DNA of 25,558 bases from Lachnospiraceae bacterium UBA1753 (lineage in GTDB: Bacteria; Bacillota; Clostridia; Lachnospirales; Lachnospiraceae): positions 1-25,558 of the forward strand of contig DCHL01000123.1 of NCBI GenBank assembly GCA_002317595.1, read 5' to 3'. A model generated the notes under the pieces. That model did no database searches, had not been told where the DNA came from, and saw only the letters and a program-made list of their open reading frames with translations. Positions 1 through 7,177 of this stretch are shown piece by piece (position 1 is the stretch's first letter; each line of letters starts with the position of its first letter). Position numbers and translations under genes: made by a program.

Positions 1-1126
1 AGTCAAGTGCCGCCGGATACTCAACGCAGTCAGAATAGTCATTGCCCGCTGCGCAGACAGTTACGACGCCTCTCCTTTCAGCATTCTCAAGTGCCCTCTT
101 CTCTGCAGGGTCACCATATGCACTTCCTATGCTCATATTGATGACATCTGCATCGTGATTTACTGCATAGTTAACTCCCCTGACAATCTTGCTGCTGTAC
201 GCCGTCAGACCCCACTCCTCATCTTCACTGTCGTACACTTTCTCAAATACACGAATTGGCATTATCGATGCCTTCGGAGCAATTCCGCAGCCACCAGCCC
301 CATTGTCAGTTTCTGCGGCCACAATTCCTGCAACATGCGTGCCATGACCGGCATCAGCGGAGTATTTTGTGTCATCGTAGTCACCCTCGACATTTCTTAC
401 CGCATTGTATCCGCCGATAAGATTGCCGGCAAGGTCCTCGTTGTTGTGGTCTACTCCAGTATCAATAATCGCGACCTTGACACCTTCTCCCGTGATGCCC
501 GCTGCCCAGGCTTCCTCCGTGCCAGTGAAGCTATGTGCCCACTGACGGTAATAATAAGGGTCATTCACAGGATAGGACTCCTCGGCACCTGATGTCCTGT
601 AATCAGTCGTTTTGTGTGCAATATCTGGATATACTGCAGGAAGATTATTCGATGTATCCGCCGCCAGTGTGAGGAGTTCCGACACGCTGAGCTCTTCCTC
701 TAATTCTGCCATATCCTCAAGTTCGATTACACCGACACCATATCCATAGTCAGTCAGGTCTGCGCCGTAGCAGTCAGCTATCTCCTCTGCTTCACTTTCA
801 TCATCGTATGTAAAATATACCCTGTCAGCACGATAGTCCTTGCCTTCAATGCTGTCTTCCATATTTTTTACCAGTTCAGACAGCTCCTGCTTCTCAATAA
901 TCTGCTGGGCTGAGAGTTCCATTCCATGAAGTCCCAGTGGAAGTCCTGTCTCGTTCTGCGAAACTGTGCCCGGCCCATATACTTCTTCCACTTCAGTAGT
1001 CTCTGGTGCAGAAGCAGTAGTTCCTGGTGCAGCAACAGTAGTCCCTGGTGCACCAAATGACGGCGCCGCCATCTGCAGGATAAGCGCAGCCGACAACAGA
1101 GTGGCGATTATCTTCTTATATCTCAT
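1..1126 (-). CDS. Secreted subtilisin-like serine protease (S8), 3' part outside window
   Basis: Translating the minus strand from the ATG at 1126 gives 375 codons open to the window edge. Residues 1-25 form a signal peptide (basic MRYKK, hydrophobic core, SFGA). Next come three 7-residue repeats (APGTTVA, APGTTAS, APETTEV) at about 26-46, and an acidic region to about 190 that may be a propeptide. The peptidase domain then shows the catalytic Asp222 in AIIDTGVDH, His261 in GHGTHVAG and oxyanion-hole Asn362 in AAGN, all canonical for subtilases. The catalytic Ser would lie beyond base 1. Export to the cell surface or medium and protein degradation are inferred from the family. GGGGG lies about 8 bases before the ATG. 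The gene diverges from the CapA-like gene across a short control region. Family assignment is firm; substrate unknown. Confidence 0.93.
   Translation of the reverse strand, partial: MRYKKIIATLLSAALILQMAAPSFGAPGTTVAAPGTTASAPETTEVEEVYGPGTVSQNETGLPLGLHGMELSAQQIIEKQELSELVKNMEDSIEGKDYRADRVYFTYDDESEAEEIADCYGADLTDYGYGVGVIELEDMAELEEELSVSELLTLAADTSNNLPAVYPDIAHKTTDYRTSGAEESYPVNDPYYYRQWAHSFTGTEEAWAAGITGEGVKVAIIDTGVDHNNEDLAGNLIGGYNAVRNVEGDYDDTKYSADAGHGTHVAGIVAAETDNGAGGCGIAPKASIMPIRVFEKVYDSEDEEWGLTAYSSKIVRGVNYAVNHDADVINMSIGSAYGDPAEKRALENAERRGVVTVCAAGNDYSDCVEYPAALD
989..1051 (-). repeat. Three tandem 21-nt repeats in the protease linker
   Basis: Three in-frame 21-nt units, each starting GCACCAG and containing ACTACTG, encode APGTTVA, APGTTAS and APETTEV just after the signal peptide of the subtilisin-like protease. 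The period is a multiple of three, so copy-number changes would keep the frame. It reads as a flexible Pro/Thr linker near the mature N-terminus. Confidence 0.8.
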
Positions 1127-1165
1127 TACCTAGTCCCCCATACAAACCATAAAGATAACAAGTGT

Positions 1166-1194
1166 TTGCTTTTTCCTAATATGTAGTGTAAACT
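1166..1194 (+). promoter_or_regulatory. Putative sigma-A promoter of the CapA-like gene
   Basis: TTGCTT at 1166-1171 and TAAACT at 1189-1194 are separated by 17 bases, a fair match to the -35/-10 consensus. Transcription would begin about 1200 and give a leader of roughly 30 bases before the GAGGTG ribosome site at 1222-1227. The -10 overlaps the -10 proposed for the opposite strand. Confidence 0.4.
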
Positions 1195-1214
1195 TTTTTG
1201 TATGTTATGTAAAC
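1181..1214. repeat. 13-nt direct repeat with 21-bp period in divergent promoter region
   Basis: ATGTAGTGTAAAC at 1181-1193 and ATGTTATGTAAAC at 1202-1214 match at 11 of 13 positions. Their start-to-start distance is exactly 21 bp, two helical turns, so both lie on one face of the DNA. This geometry is typical of tandem sites for a dimeric regulator, but it may only reflect promoter elements placed in both copies. Confidence 0.45.
1185..1213 (-). promoter_or_regulatory. Putative sigma-A promoter of the subtilisin-like protease gene
   Basis: On the minus strand TTTACA (1213-1208) is followed after 17 bases by TACACT (1190-1185). The -35 lies in the right copy and the -10 in the left copy of a 13-nt direct repeat spaced by 21 bp. 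It faces the plus-strand promoter so that the two -10 elements overlap, so the promoters may exclude each other. Sequence match is moderate; no start site can be proved here. Confidence 0.35.
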
Positions 1215-1233
1215 AACATTCGAGGTGATATAT

Positions 1234-2703
1234 ATGTCCAGAATCTCAAAATATCTCATGTGCTCACTGCTTGCTGTTGTAACAGCATCGATGCTTGCAG
1301 GATGCTCACTTGATATCCCCGGATCAGCCGCAGAAAAGTCCACATCTTCTTCATCGGATAAAAGTGCTGATTCAGAAACCTCCGAGGAGGAAATGCCAAC
1401 AATTGTCGTGGGGGAGGATCCCAATAAGATAGTAATCAACCCTGAGCCCTCCGAAGATACTGAATCAGAGGAAGAACCAGATGTTATTGAAGATGCCGCA
1501 GAGGATGAAAACTCCTTCCACGGTTATATTCTCTCCGAGGAAGAGCAGAATGATCCAAGAGTGAAATGCATGGAAACTGCCACAGAAGGTGAAGTCACCC
1601 TCGACTTTGCGGGAGACATCAACTTTGATGACGGCTATGCCAACATGGGAGCCTATCACGGAAACGGTGGCATCCACGGAGTCCTTTCTTCTGGCGTCTT
1701 CGATGAGCTGCAGGGCGCAGACATATTTATGATAAACAACGAGTTTCCCTACAGCACTGGCGGGACTCCCACTCCCGGAAAGCGCTTCACCTTCAGAGCC
1801 AAGCCTGAGTATGTGAAGAATCTCACTGAGATGGGCGTTGACATCGTATCCCTCGCCAACAACCATGCCTATGACCACGGCGAGCAGGCGCTGCTCGACA
1901 CCTTCGATGTGCTGGACAGCGAGGGCATACCTTATGTGGGTGCGGGAAAAAATATTGACGAGGCCTGCAAGCCCTTCTACTTCATAGCCGGCGGAATGAA
2001 AATTGCGTACGTGTCGGCCACCCAGATTGAGAGAAATGACCCGCCGGACACCAAGGAGGCTACAGCCTCCTCAGCAGGAGTACTTAGGACGCTCGACCCC
2101 ACAAGATTTCTATCTGTAATTGAAGAAGCCGAGCAGAATGCTGACTTCACTGTCGTATATGTGCATTGGGGCAGTGAGAACACCTATGACCCAGACGATT
2201 CCCAGAAGAGCCTCGCGCGCAAGTTCGCAGATGCAGGTGCCGACCTCATCATCGGCGACCACTCCCACTGCCTCCAGGGCTTTGAGTACATCGGAGAGGT
2301 CCCTGTAATCTACAGTATGGGTAACTTCTGGTTCAGTTCCAAGAATCTTGATACTGGAATAGTTCGCGCAACCGTCACAAAGGACGGTATTAAGTCAGTT
2401 AAATTCCTGCCCTGCGTACAGCACGACTGCAGGACTGACCTGTATGAAAAGGGAGATGCGGAGCACAGCAGAATACTGTCTGCCATGGTTACTCTTTCCT
2501 TTGACGTGAGCATTGACGAGGACGGTTACGTCACTCCCGGTGCTGGAAGCGGAATGCCAGGTGGCCCCACCAAGGCATTAAAAAAGGCCAGCTATCAGCT
2601 GACCCCTGAGGAGCAGGCCGCCCAGGCGCTCCAGGATGCCATTAATAACGGGACCATCGATCCCTCGGCTATTTCCGTTGCCCCCTCACCACCTGAGCAG
2701 TAA
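1234..2703 (+). CDS. CapA-family (PGA_cap) lipoprotein, metallophosphatase-like fold
   Basis: ATG at 1234 is chosen over the upstream GTG at 1225 because GAGGTG (1222-1227) sits 6 bases before it; this gives 489 residues. The N-terminus is a lipoprotein signal with lipobox LAGC (Cys24), then an acidic Ser/Glu-rich linker to about residue 110. The CapA domain follows: FAGDINFDDG, INNEFP, SLANNHAYDHG, YVHWGSE, IIGDHSHCLQG and YSMGNFWFS, which are the metal-binding Asp/Asn/His motifs of the family that includes poly-gamma-glutamate protein CapA. Expected location is the outer face of the membrane. No capB or capC genes are nearby, so polyglutamate synthesis cannot be inferred; a cell-surface hydrolase role is only a guess. 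The last nine codons (SVAPSPPEQ) and the TAA lie inside the first, partial copy of the repeat array. Confidence 0.9.
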   Translation: MSRISKYLMCSLLAVVTASMLAGCSLDIPGSAAEKSTSSSSDKSADSETSEEEMPTIVVGEDPNKIVINPEPSEDTESEEEPDVIEDAAEDENSFHGYILSEEEQNDPRVKCMETATEGEVTLDFAGDINFDDGYANMGAYHGNGGIHGVLSSGVFDELQGADIFMINNEFPYSTGGTPTPGKRFTFRAKPEYVKNLTEMGVDIVSLANNHAYDHGEQALLDTFDVLDSEGIPYVGAGKNIDEACKPFYFIAGGMKIAYVSATQIERNDPPDTKEATASSAGVLRTLDPTRFLSVIEEAEQNADFTVVYVHWGSENTYDPDDSQKSLARKFADAGADLIIGDHSHCLQGFEYIGEVPVIYSMGNFWFSSKNLDTGIVRATVTKDGIKSVKFLPCVQHDCRTDLYEKGDAEHSRILSAMVTLSFDVSIDEDGYVTPGAGSGMPGGPTKALKKASYQLTPEEQAAQALQDAINNGTIDPSAISVAPSPPEQ

Positions 2704-3100
2704 GCGAGAATTGTGCGACTGGTGAAAAAGGCAACGCAGAACTCAGTTGCTTCCACTTCCGTTGCCCCACCACTGCGTGAAAGGTAAGTGGAGGAATCAA
2801 AAGGCAACGCAGAGCGCAGTTACTTCCACTTCCGTTGCCCCACCACTGCATGAGTAGTGAGTGAGAGGTATGCGGATAGTGCACAAGGCAACGCGAAGCG
2901 CAGAAGCTTTCTTTTCCGTTGCCCCACCACTGCATGAAAAGTAAGTGGAGGAATCAAAAGGCAACGCTATGCTCAGAAACTTCCATTTCCGTTGCCCCGC
3001 CACTGCATGAGAGGTATGTGAGAAGGGCATGGATAGCGCACAAGGCAACGCGAAGCGCAGAAACTTCCTTTTCCGTTGCCCCGCCGCTGCGTGAGATGCA
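2676..3100. repeat. Array of 37-nt inverted-repeat cores in alternating 73/84-bp register
   Basis: Five cores of exactly 37 nt start at 2730, 2803, 2887, 2960 and 3044. Each begins GGCAACG and ends CGTTGCC (7-bp stem, 23-nt loop). Start spacing is 73, 84, 73, 84, so the higher-order period is 157 bp. The 36-nt spacers (2767-2802, 2924-2959) differ at about 2 positions; the 47-nt spacers (2840-2886, 2997-3043) are related to each other. A sixth half copy with CGTTGCC at 2676-2682 lies inside the end of the CapA-like gene, 54 bases before the first full core, matching the long-spacer register. Short spacers also contain CCaCCACT pairing with AGTGGaGG, so CGTTGCC can pair across the spacer with the next GGCAACG. 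Periods of 73 and 157 shift reading frame, which argues against coding. Confidence 0.85.
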
Positions 3101-3137
3101 TGCAATGATTGTAAAAGTGACATCATTATAAATAAGC

Positions 3138-3174
3138 AAGGAGCTGCCGCGCTGATACAGTGTGGTAGCTCCTT
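3138..3174 (-). terminator. Terminator-like hairpin between convergent genes
   Basis: Bases 3138-3150 pair with 3162-3174 to give a 13-bp stem with two G-T pairs and an 11-nt loop (arms AAGGAGCT/AGCTCCTT at the base). On the minus strand it lies 15 bases after the aminopeptidase stop and is followed by GCTTATTTATAA, a broken T-rich tract. It could stop transcripts from both convergent genes, although neither side has a perfect T run. Confidence 0.55.
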
Positions 3175-3189
3175 ACTAGTTTACTCTAC

Positions 3190-4491
3190 TTACTTAAAGA
3201 ATGCCTTCACTAATGCTGTAATACTCTCAAGGTCGGCGAAAGCCATCATTTCTCTTGCAGAATGCATTGCGAGGATCGGCACTCCGATATCCACGGTCTT
3301 CATGGGAAGCCAGGATGAAAGAATCGAACCGATGGTGCCGCCTCCTGCAATATCCGAGCGGTTCACATACTTCTGATAAGCGATTTCCTCGCTGTCACAC
3401 AGCTGCATTACAGATGCGACTGCCTCTGTGTCCGTTGCGTACTTCTGCGAGTAATTCAGCTTGATTGCAAATCCACTTCCGCAGATCACCTTATTGTTGG
3501 GATCACTCTTCCCAGGATAGTTGGGATGGTAGGCGTGAGCCACATCCACCGACAGAGCCATGCTCTTGAATATTGCTTCATTTAGATCTGATACATCAAA
3601 TCCAAGTCCCTTATATATTTTTTCCAGAATAATACGAATCAGACCGGAATCTGCGCCCTGCTTACTTCTGCTTCCTACCTCTTCGTTATCGTAAAGAGCA
3701 ATTAGACTGAGCCTGTCACCTGCAAGTTCCCCGGCCTGGCAGATACCCCGAAGGCAGGCATAGCAGGAGGTGAGGTTGTCAAGGCGAGGGGCTGATATGA
3801 GCTCATTGTCAAGTCCGAGACTACAGCCCTCTTCTGCGTTGTAGATATATAAATCAAAGTCCAGGATGTCTGATGCATCCACGCCAATTTCCTTTGCAAG
3901 ATACTCTACAAAGAAATTCTCTTTCGAGAGTTCCTTGCGAAGGAGCCCTGCTATCGGCAGGAGTTCAGTCTGCTTATTGTATTCCTGTCCCTTATTTGCA
4001 TCCCTGTTCATGTGAATGGCAAGGTTAGGAATTGTGAGAATCGGCCTCTTAAAGTCCACGATTACAGCTCTGGGGTTGTAGGTTTCATCAGACCTTAGTG
4101 CAACCTTACCGGCAACGGAAAGTGGCCTGTCAAGCCAGGTCGAAAGAATCGCACCGCCATAACACTCCACGTCAAGCTTTAAGTATCCATTGTCTGTCAT
4201 CTCAGGAGATGGCTTAACCCTAAAGCATGGGTGGTCGGTATGAGCAACTGCGATGTGCATAGGATTGCCACTCTCATAATTTTCACCGACCACAAGGGCA
4301 AAGAGCGAAGTGCCATAAGCCTTTACATAATACTTTCCGCCATTTTGAAGTTCCCACCTGTCACCAAGGGCAATTTCAGAGAAGCCCTTCTCTTCAAGCA
4401 GCGCAGCGCTTGTCTCGGCTACAGAAAATGGGGAAGTCGAACTATTCAGATATTTAAGAAATTCAGAAACCATATCTCTACTCATACTCAT
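3190..4491 (-). CDS. apeB: M18-family zinc aminopeptidase
   Basis: A 433-residue protein of the M18 family (aspartyl aminopeptidase, ApeB/DNPEP type), which removes N-terminal residues from cytosolic peptides. The family's zinc ligands can be placed: His84 in AHTDHPCF, Asp238 in APRLDN, catalytic and metal Glu270-Glu271 in DNEEVGS, Asp316 in SVDVAHA and His410 in LAMHSARE. GGGTIG near 383-388 is also typical. Length is normal for the bacterial family and there is no signal peptide. The ATG at 4491 overlaps the end of the aminotransferase gene by 14 bases, so translation is probably coupled; a second ATG two codons later is possible. It is the last gene of the leuA cluster. The symbol follows family naming; residue preference cannot be read from sequence. 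Confidence 0.9.
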   Translation of the reverse strand: MSMSRDMVSEFLKYLNSSTSPFSVAETSAALLEEKGFSEIALGDRWELQNGGKYYVKAYGTSLFALVVGENYESGNPMHIAVAHTDHPCFRVKPSPEMTDNGYLKLDVECYGGAILSTWLDRPLSVAGKVALRSDETYNPRAVIVDFKRPILTIPNLAIHMNRDANKGQEYNKQTELLPIAGLLRKELSKENFFVEYLAKEIGVDASDILDFDLYIYNAEEGCSLGLDNELISAPRLDNLTSCYACLRGICQAGELAGDRLSLIALYDNEEVGSRSKQGADSGLIRIILEKIYKGLGFDVSDLNEAIFKSMALSVDVAHAYHPNYPGKSDPNNKVICGSGFAIKLNYSQKYATDTEAVASVMQLCDSEEIAYQKYVNRSDIAGGGTIGSILSSWLPMKTVDIGVPILAMHSAREMMAFADLESITALVKAFFK

Positions 4492-5569
4492 TAAGTGCCT
4501 TAATAACTGTCTCCTGGTCCTCTTCGGTCAGACCATTATAAATCGGGATTGACAGCACCTCAGCTGCCATCTTCTCGGTAATCGGGAAGTCTCCTTCCTT
4601 GTATCCCAGATATCCATACGCCTGTGACAGGTGCGGTGGAATCGGATAGTGGATAATTGTCGCAATCTCCTTCTCCTTCAGATACTCAGCCAGCCTGTCC
4701 CTTTCTTCGCATCGTATTACGTACTGATGCCACACGGAGGTTGTATTCTCACGAACCTCTGGAAGCTGTATTTTAGGATTCTTAATCCCCTTTGTATACT
4801 TCTCTGCAATCCTGCAGCGCTCTTCGTTGAGCTCATCAAGATGGGAAAGTCTCACACGGAGGAGTCCTGCCTGAAGCTCGTCAAGCCTTGTATTCTCTCC
4901 TACCACCATGTTGTAGTAGCGCTTCTCACTTCCATAGTTCCGAAGGATCCTGAACTGCTTTGCAAGCTCGGGGTCATCAGTTGTCACTGCCCCGCCATCG
5001 CCGAAGGCACCGAGGTTTTTTGTGGGATAAAAAGAAAAGCAGGCAACATCACCAAAGGTTCCTGTTCTCTTCCCGTCAAAGTCGGAGCCGTGGCACTGTG
5101 CACAGTCCTCCACAAGCTTTAAGTCATATTTTTTGCAGATTTCCGTGACCTTGTCCATGCGGCAAGCCTGCCCGTAGAGATGAACCACAAGAACGGCTTT
5201 TGTCCTGTCTGTAATCGCCGCCTCAATCCTGTCGGCGTCTATTCCAAAATACTCGTCAGGCTCAACGAAAACGGGTGTTCCGCCGTTCATCGTCACGCCC
5301 ATGACACTTGCAATGTAGGTATTCGCCTGCACGATGACTTCATCGCCGGGGCCAATTCCAAGTACCCGAAAGGCAAGCTTAAGTGCATCGAGGCCATTTC
5401 CAAGTCCCACGCAGTACTTGCTTCCCACGAAGGCGGCGAATTCCTCCTCGAAGGCCGCAAGCTCCTTGCCCATCACGTACCATCCGGAGCGGAGGACCTC
5501 AAGAGCCTTATCCTCGAACTCCTGCTGATATGCAAAATATCCCTTATCAAGTCTGTTTGTCTGTATCAT
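4478..5569 (-). CDS. DegT/DnrJ/EryC1-type sugar-nucleotide aminotransferase
   Basis: 363 residues of the PLP-dependent DegT/DnrJ/EryC1/StrS family, which transfers an amino group from glutamate to a keto-sugar nucleotide for cell-surface glycans. Lys184 in FYPTKNLGAFGDGG is the expected PLP Schiff-base lysine and Asp155 in VEDCAQCHG the pyridine-nitrogen contact. The N-terminal GLGNGLDAL motif resembles the FdtB/QdtB group that makes dTDP-3-amino-3,6-dideoxyhexoses; that subgroup is an inference. Length is normal. The start overlaps the preceding membrane-protein gene by 23 bases and the end overlaps the aminopeptidase gene by 14, so the three appear to be one transcript. The adjacent GT-C-like protein fits a role in glycan building, but no other sugar-nucleotide gene is present in the window. 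Confidence 0.92.
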   Translation of the reverse strand: MIQTNRLDKGYFAYQQEFEDKALEVLRSGWYVMGKELAAFEEEFAAFVGSKYCVGLGNGLDALKLAFRVLGIGPGDEVIVQANTYIASVMGVTMNGGTPVFVEPDEYFGIDADRIEAAITDRTKAVLVVHLYGQACRMDKVTEICKKYDLKLVEDCAQCHGSDFDGKRTGTFGDVACFSFYPTKNLGAFGDGGAVTTDDPELAKQFRILRNYGSEKRYYNMVVGENTRLDELQAGLLRVRLSHLDELNEERCRIAEKYTKGIKNPKIQLPEVRENTTSVWHQYVIRCEERDRLAEYLKEKEIATIIHYPIPPHLSQAYGYLGYKEGDFPITEKMAAEVLSIPIYNGLTEEDQETVIKALNEYE

Positions 5570-7166
5570 TTTTCCTCCTAAGCAGCTTCAGCACTGCAAA
5601 TATCAGTCCGAAGTAGGCCAGCATATAAATCGGGAAATAGTATTTAAAGTATGAAGCCGGTGCCAGCACGAACACAATTACAAAGTGGCAGGCAAGTCCC
5701 GACAGCATGAAAAAATATTGCCATTTACGCTTAAGCAGCGAGTAAATCCAGAAGAAAACTGCAATTGCAAGCGGAATGAACAGGTTGTAAGCACAGGTCT
5801 TCACCACACTCACCAGGAACTTAAGGAATCCCTTGATTCCACCCTCAGTCCAGGTGAAATGATAGGGCATTGCCGCATAGCAGAATGCTCCAACCCTAGT
5901 CTTAAACAGCACACCAGGATTGCCCAAAAACAGGCTCTTGCAGCCCTCCACATAAGCGATGTAATCACCATCCGTTGCTGTCTCAATCTTGCCGGTATAT
6001 CCGGGATAATAGAGAATCAGTACGTCCTCGTAATTGATGTCGCCAAGGTCATCATTTATTGCCTGAAGGGTTCCCTTGTCGAGATACCTCCAGATCTTCT
6101 CCATATCGGCAGCATTCTTATCGAGGTCAAGCCCATTCCTGTACATGTTCGTAACAGTGTACGCCCAGAAGGGACCCATTCTGTTGTCCGCCTGATCTCC
6201 AAGCCTGTTTGCCACAAATCCCGTCTGAGGCACAGTCGTTAGATACTGCACCGCAAGTGACGCCGCAATTACCACCAGAATCTTCTTTTTATCCTTAACA
6301 AGTGAAGGGTATGTCAGAAAAATCAGAATAGGCAGAAGTCCTGCCATGTAGACACCCTCAGTTCTCCACTGCGTAAGCACCGCGCCGCACACCATTATCC
6401 AGAAAAGCCTGTGCTTTGTTGGCTCAGCCTTCTCGAGCCTGTCCATCACCATTATGAAGAAAAGCAGGAGATACAGCAGATAATACACGGGGATTCTGTG
6501 GGCCGATGTCGTGTAAGCGAGCACCGGCGGCAACAGGAACGCAATGTAAATTCCGTATGCAAACCTGTCCTTCCAGTATTTCCTAAGTCGGTACACACAG
6601 TATCCGCACACCACCAGCTGGATGAATACCTTGACCAGAATCGGCCCCAGCCAGCAGGGAATCAGCATCATCGTGACAATATAGTAATATGTCGTCAGAT
6701 AATAGAACCAGGTGTAGGTATGAAGCGCCGCAGCCTCAGCAAATATCAGCGTCTCATCGTTGCTGAGGAACCCCTGAGGAAGCTTGAATACCAGCACACC
6801 TATTATGGGCAAAAAATATACAGCAGAGTAAAATGCCACCTGAAGTCTCGCAGGCAGAGAATCAAGGTCTATCCGTCGAGACTTTGCGCCCGTCACACAT
6901 GTACCTGTCTCAGCAGCATCTGCCCCATGCCTCAAGTTTCTGACATCCGAGATAATATCGGCAATCAGCTTCCACAGATATACGAGCAGCACAAGAAGAG
7001 CTGCCTTGCAGATGGCATAATTTACGTTCTCATCTGCCTTAAGAAGACCGCTTCCCGGAAGAGCATCAAACACAAGCCTGTCACTGAAAAAGGTGATGAC
7101 CCAATGTAGCAGGGCCATCACCGTTGATGCGATATTTTTTTTCTCAGTAAAATATCCTTTGATCAT
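5547..7166 (-). CDS. Polytopic membrane protein, GT-C glycosyltransferase-like
   Basis: 539 residues with roughly eleven hydrophobic segments spread from about residue 12 to the C-terminus. Between the second and third segments is a hydrophilic cytosolic-type stretch (about 75-108). After the third segment an extracytoplasmic loop contains SNDE (Asp137-Glu138), placed where GT-C enzymes that use lipid-linked sugars carry their acidic catalytic pair; this placement is the main reason for the call. A large loop at about 325-415 would be outside the membrane. No specific family is recognised with certainty; it could be a polysaccharide-related membrane protein of other function. The ATG is 11 bases after the leuA stop with only a weak ribosome site (AAAGTGA), so it probably depends on leuA translation. 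It overlaps the sugar aminotransferase downstream. Confidence 0.75.
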   Translation of the reverse strand: MIKGYFTEKKNIASTVMALLHWVITFFSDRLVFDALPGSGLLKADENVNYAICKAALLVLLVYLWKLIADIISDVRNLRHGADAAETGTCVTGAKSRRIDLDSLPARLQVAFYSAVYFLPIIGVLVFKLPQGFLSNDETLIFAEAAALHTYTWFYYLTTYYYIVTMMLIPCWLGPILVKVFIQLVVCGYCVYRLRKYWKDRFAYGIYIAFLLPPVLAYTTSAHRIPVYYLLYLLLFFIMVMDRLEKAEPTKHRLFWIMVCGAVLTQWRTEGVYMAGLLPILIFLTYPSLVKDKKKILVVIAASLAVQYLTTVPQTGFVANRLGDQADNRMGPFWAYTVTNMYRNGLDLDKNAADMEKIWRYLDKGTLQAINDDLGDINYEDVLILYYPGYTGKIETATDGDYIAYVEGCKSLFLGNPGVLFKTRVGAFCYAAMPYHFTWTEGGIKGFLKFLVSVVKTCAYNLFIPLAIAVFFWIYSLLKRKWQYFFMLSGLACHFVIVFVLAPASYFKYYFPIYMLAYFGLIFAVLKLLRRKNDTDKQT

Positions 7167-7177
7167 ATTGTTTCACT

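Noticed and set aside
155..592. Plus-strand open frame of 145 codons
   Set aside because: It lies antisense to the subtilisin domain, whose catalytic motifs are clear on the minus strand.
1234..2703. Poly-gamma-glutamate capsule operon
   Set aside because: Only a CapA-like protein is present; no capB, capC or capE/pgs partners are seen next to it.
2730..3080. Possible CRISPR array (37-nt repeats with 36/47-nt spacers)
   Set aside because: The spacers are related to one another in two alternating classes, the repeats vary at several positions, and no cas gene is in the window.
2595..3139. Several minus-strand reading frames of 61 to 109 codons across the repeat array, with recurring peptide motifs such as SGGATE and QWWGNG
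   Set aside because: The recurring motifs are the same DNA repeat read in different frames. Unit lengths of 73 and 157 bp shift frame, and no ribosome site is convincing.
4631..5122. Plus-strand open frame of 163 codons opposite the aminotransferase
   Set aside because: The minus strand carries the PLP-lysine and other conserved motifs; the plus frame is a shadow.
6411..7109. Plus-strand open frame of 232 codons
   Set aside because: It is a shadow of the polytopic membrane-protein gene; its translation has no recognisable domain or membrane pattern.
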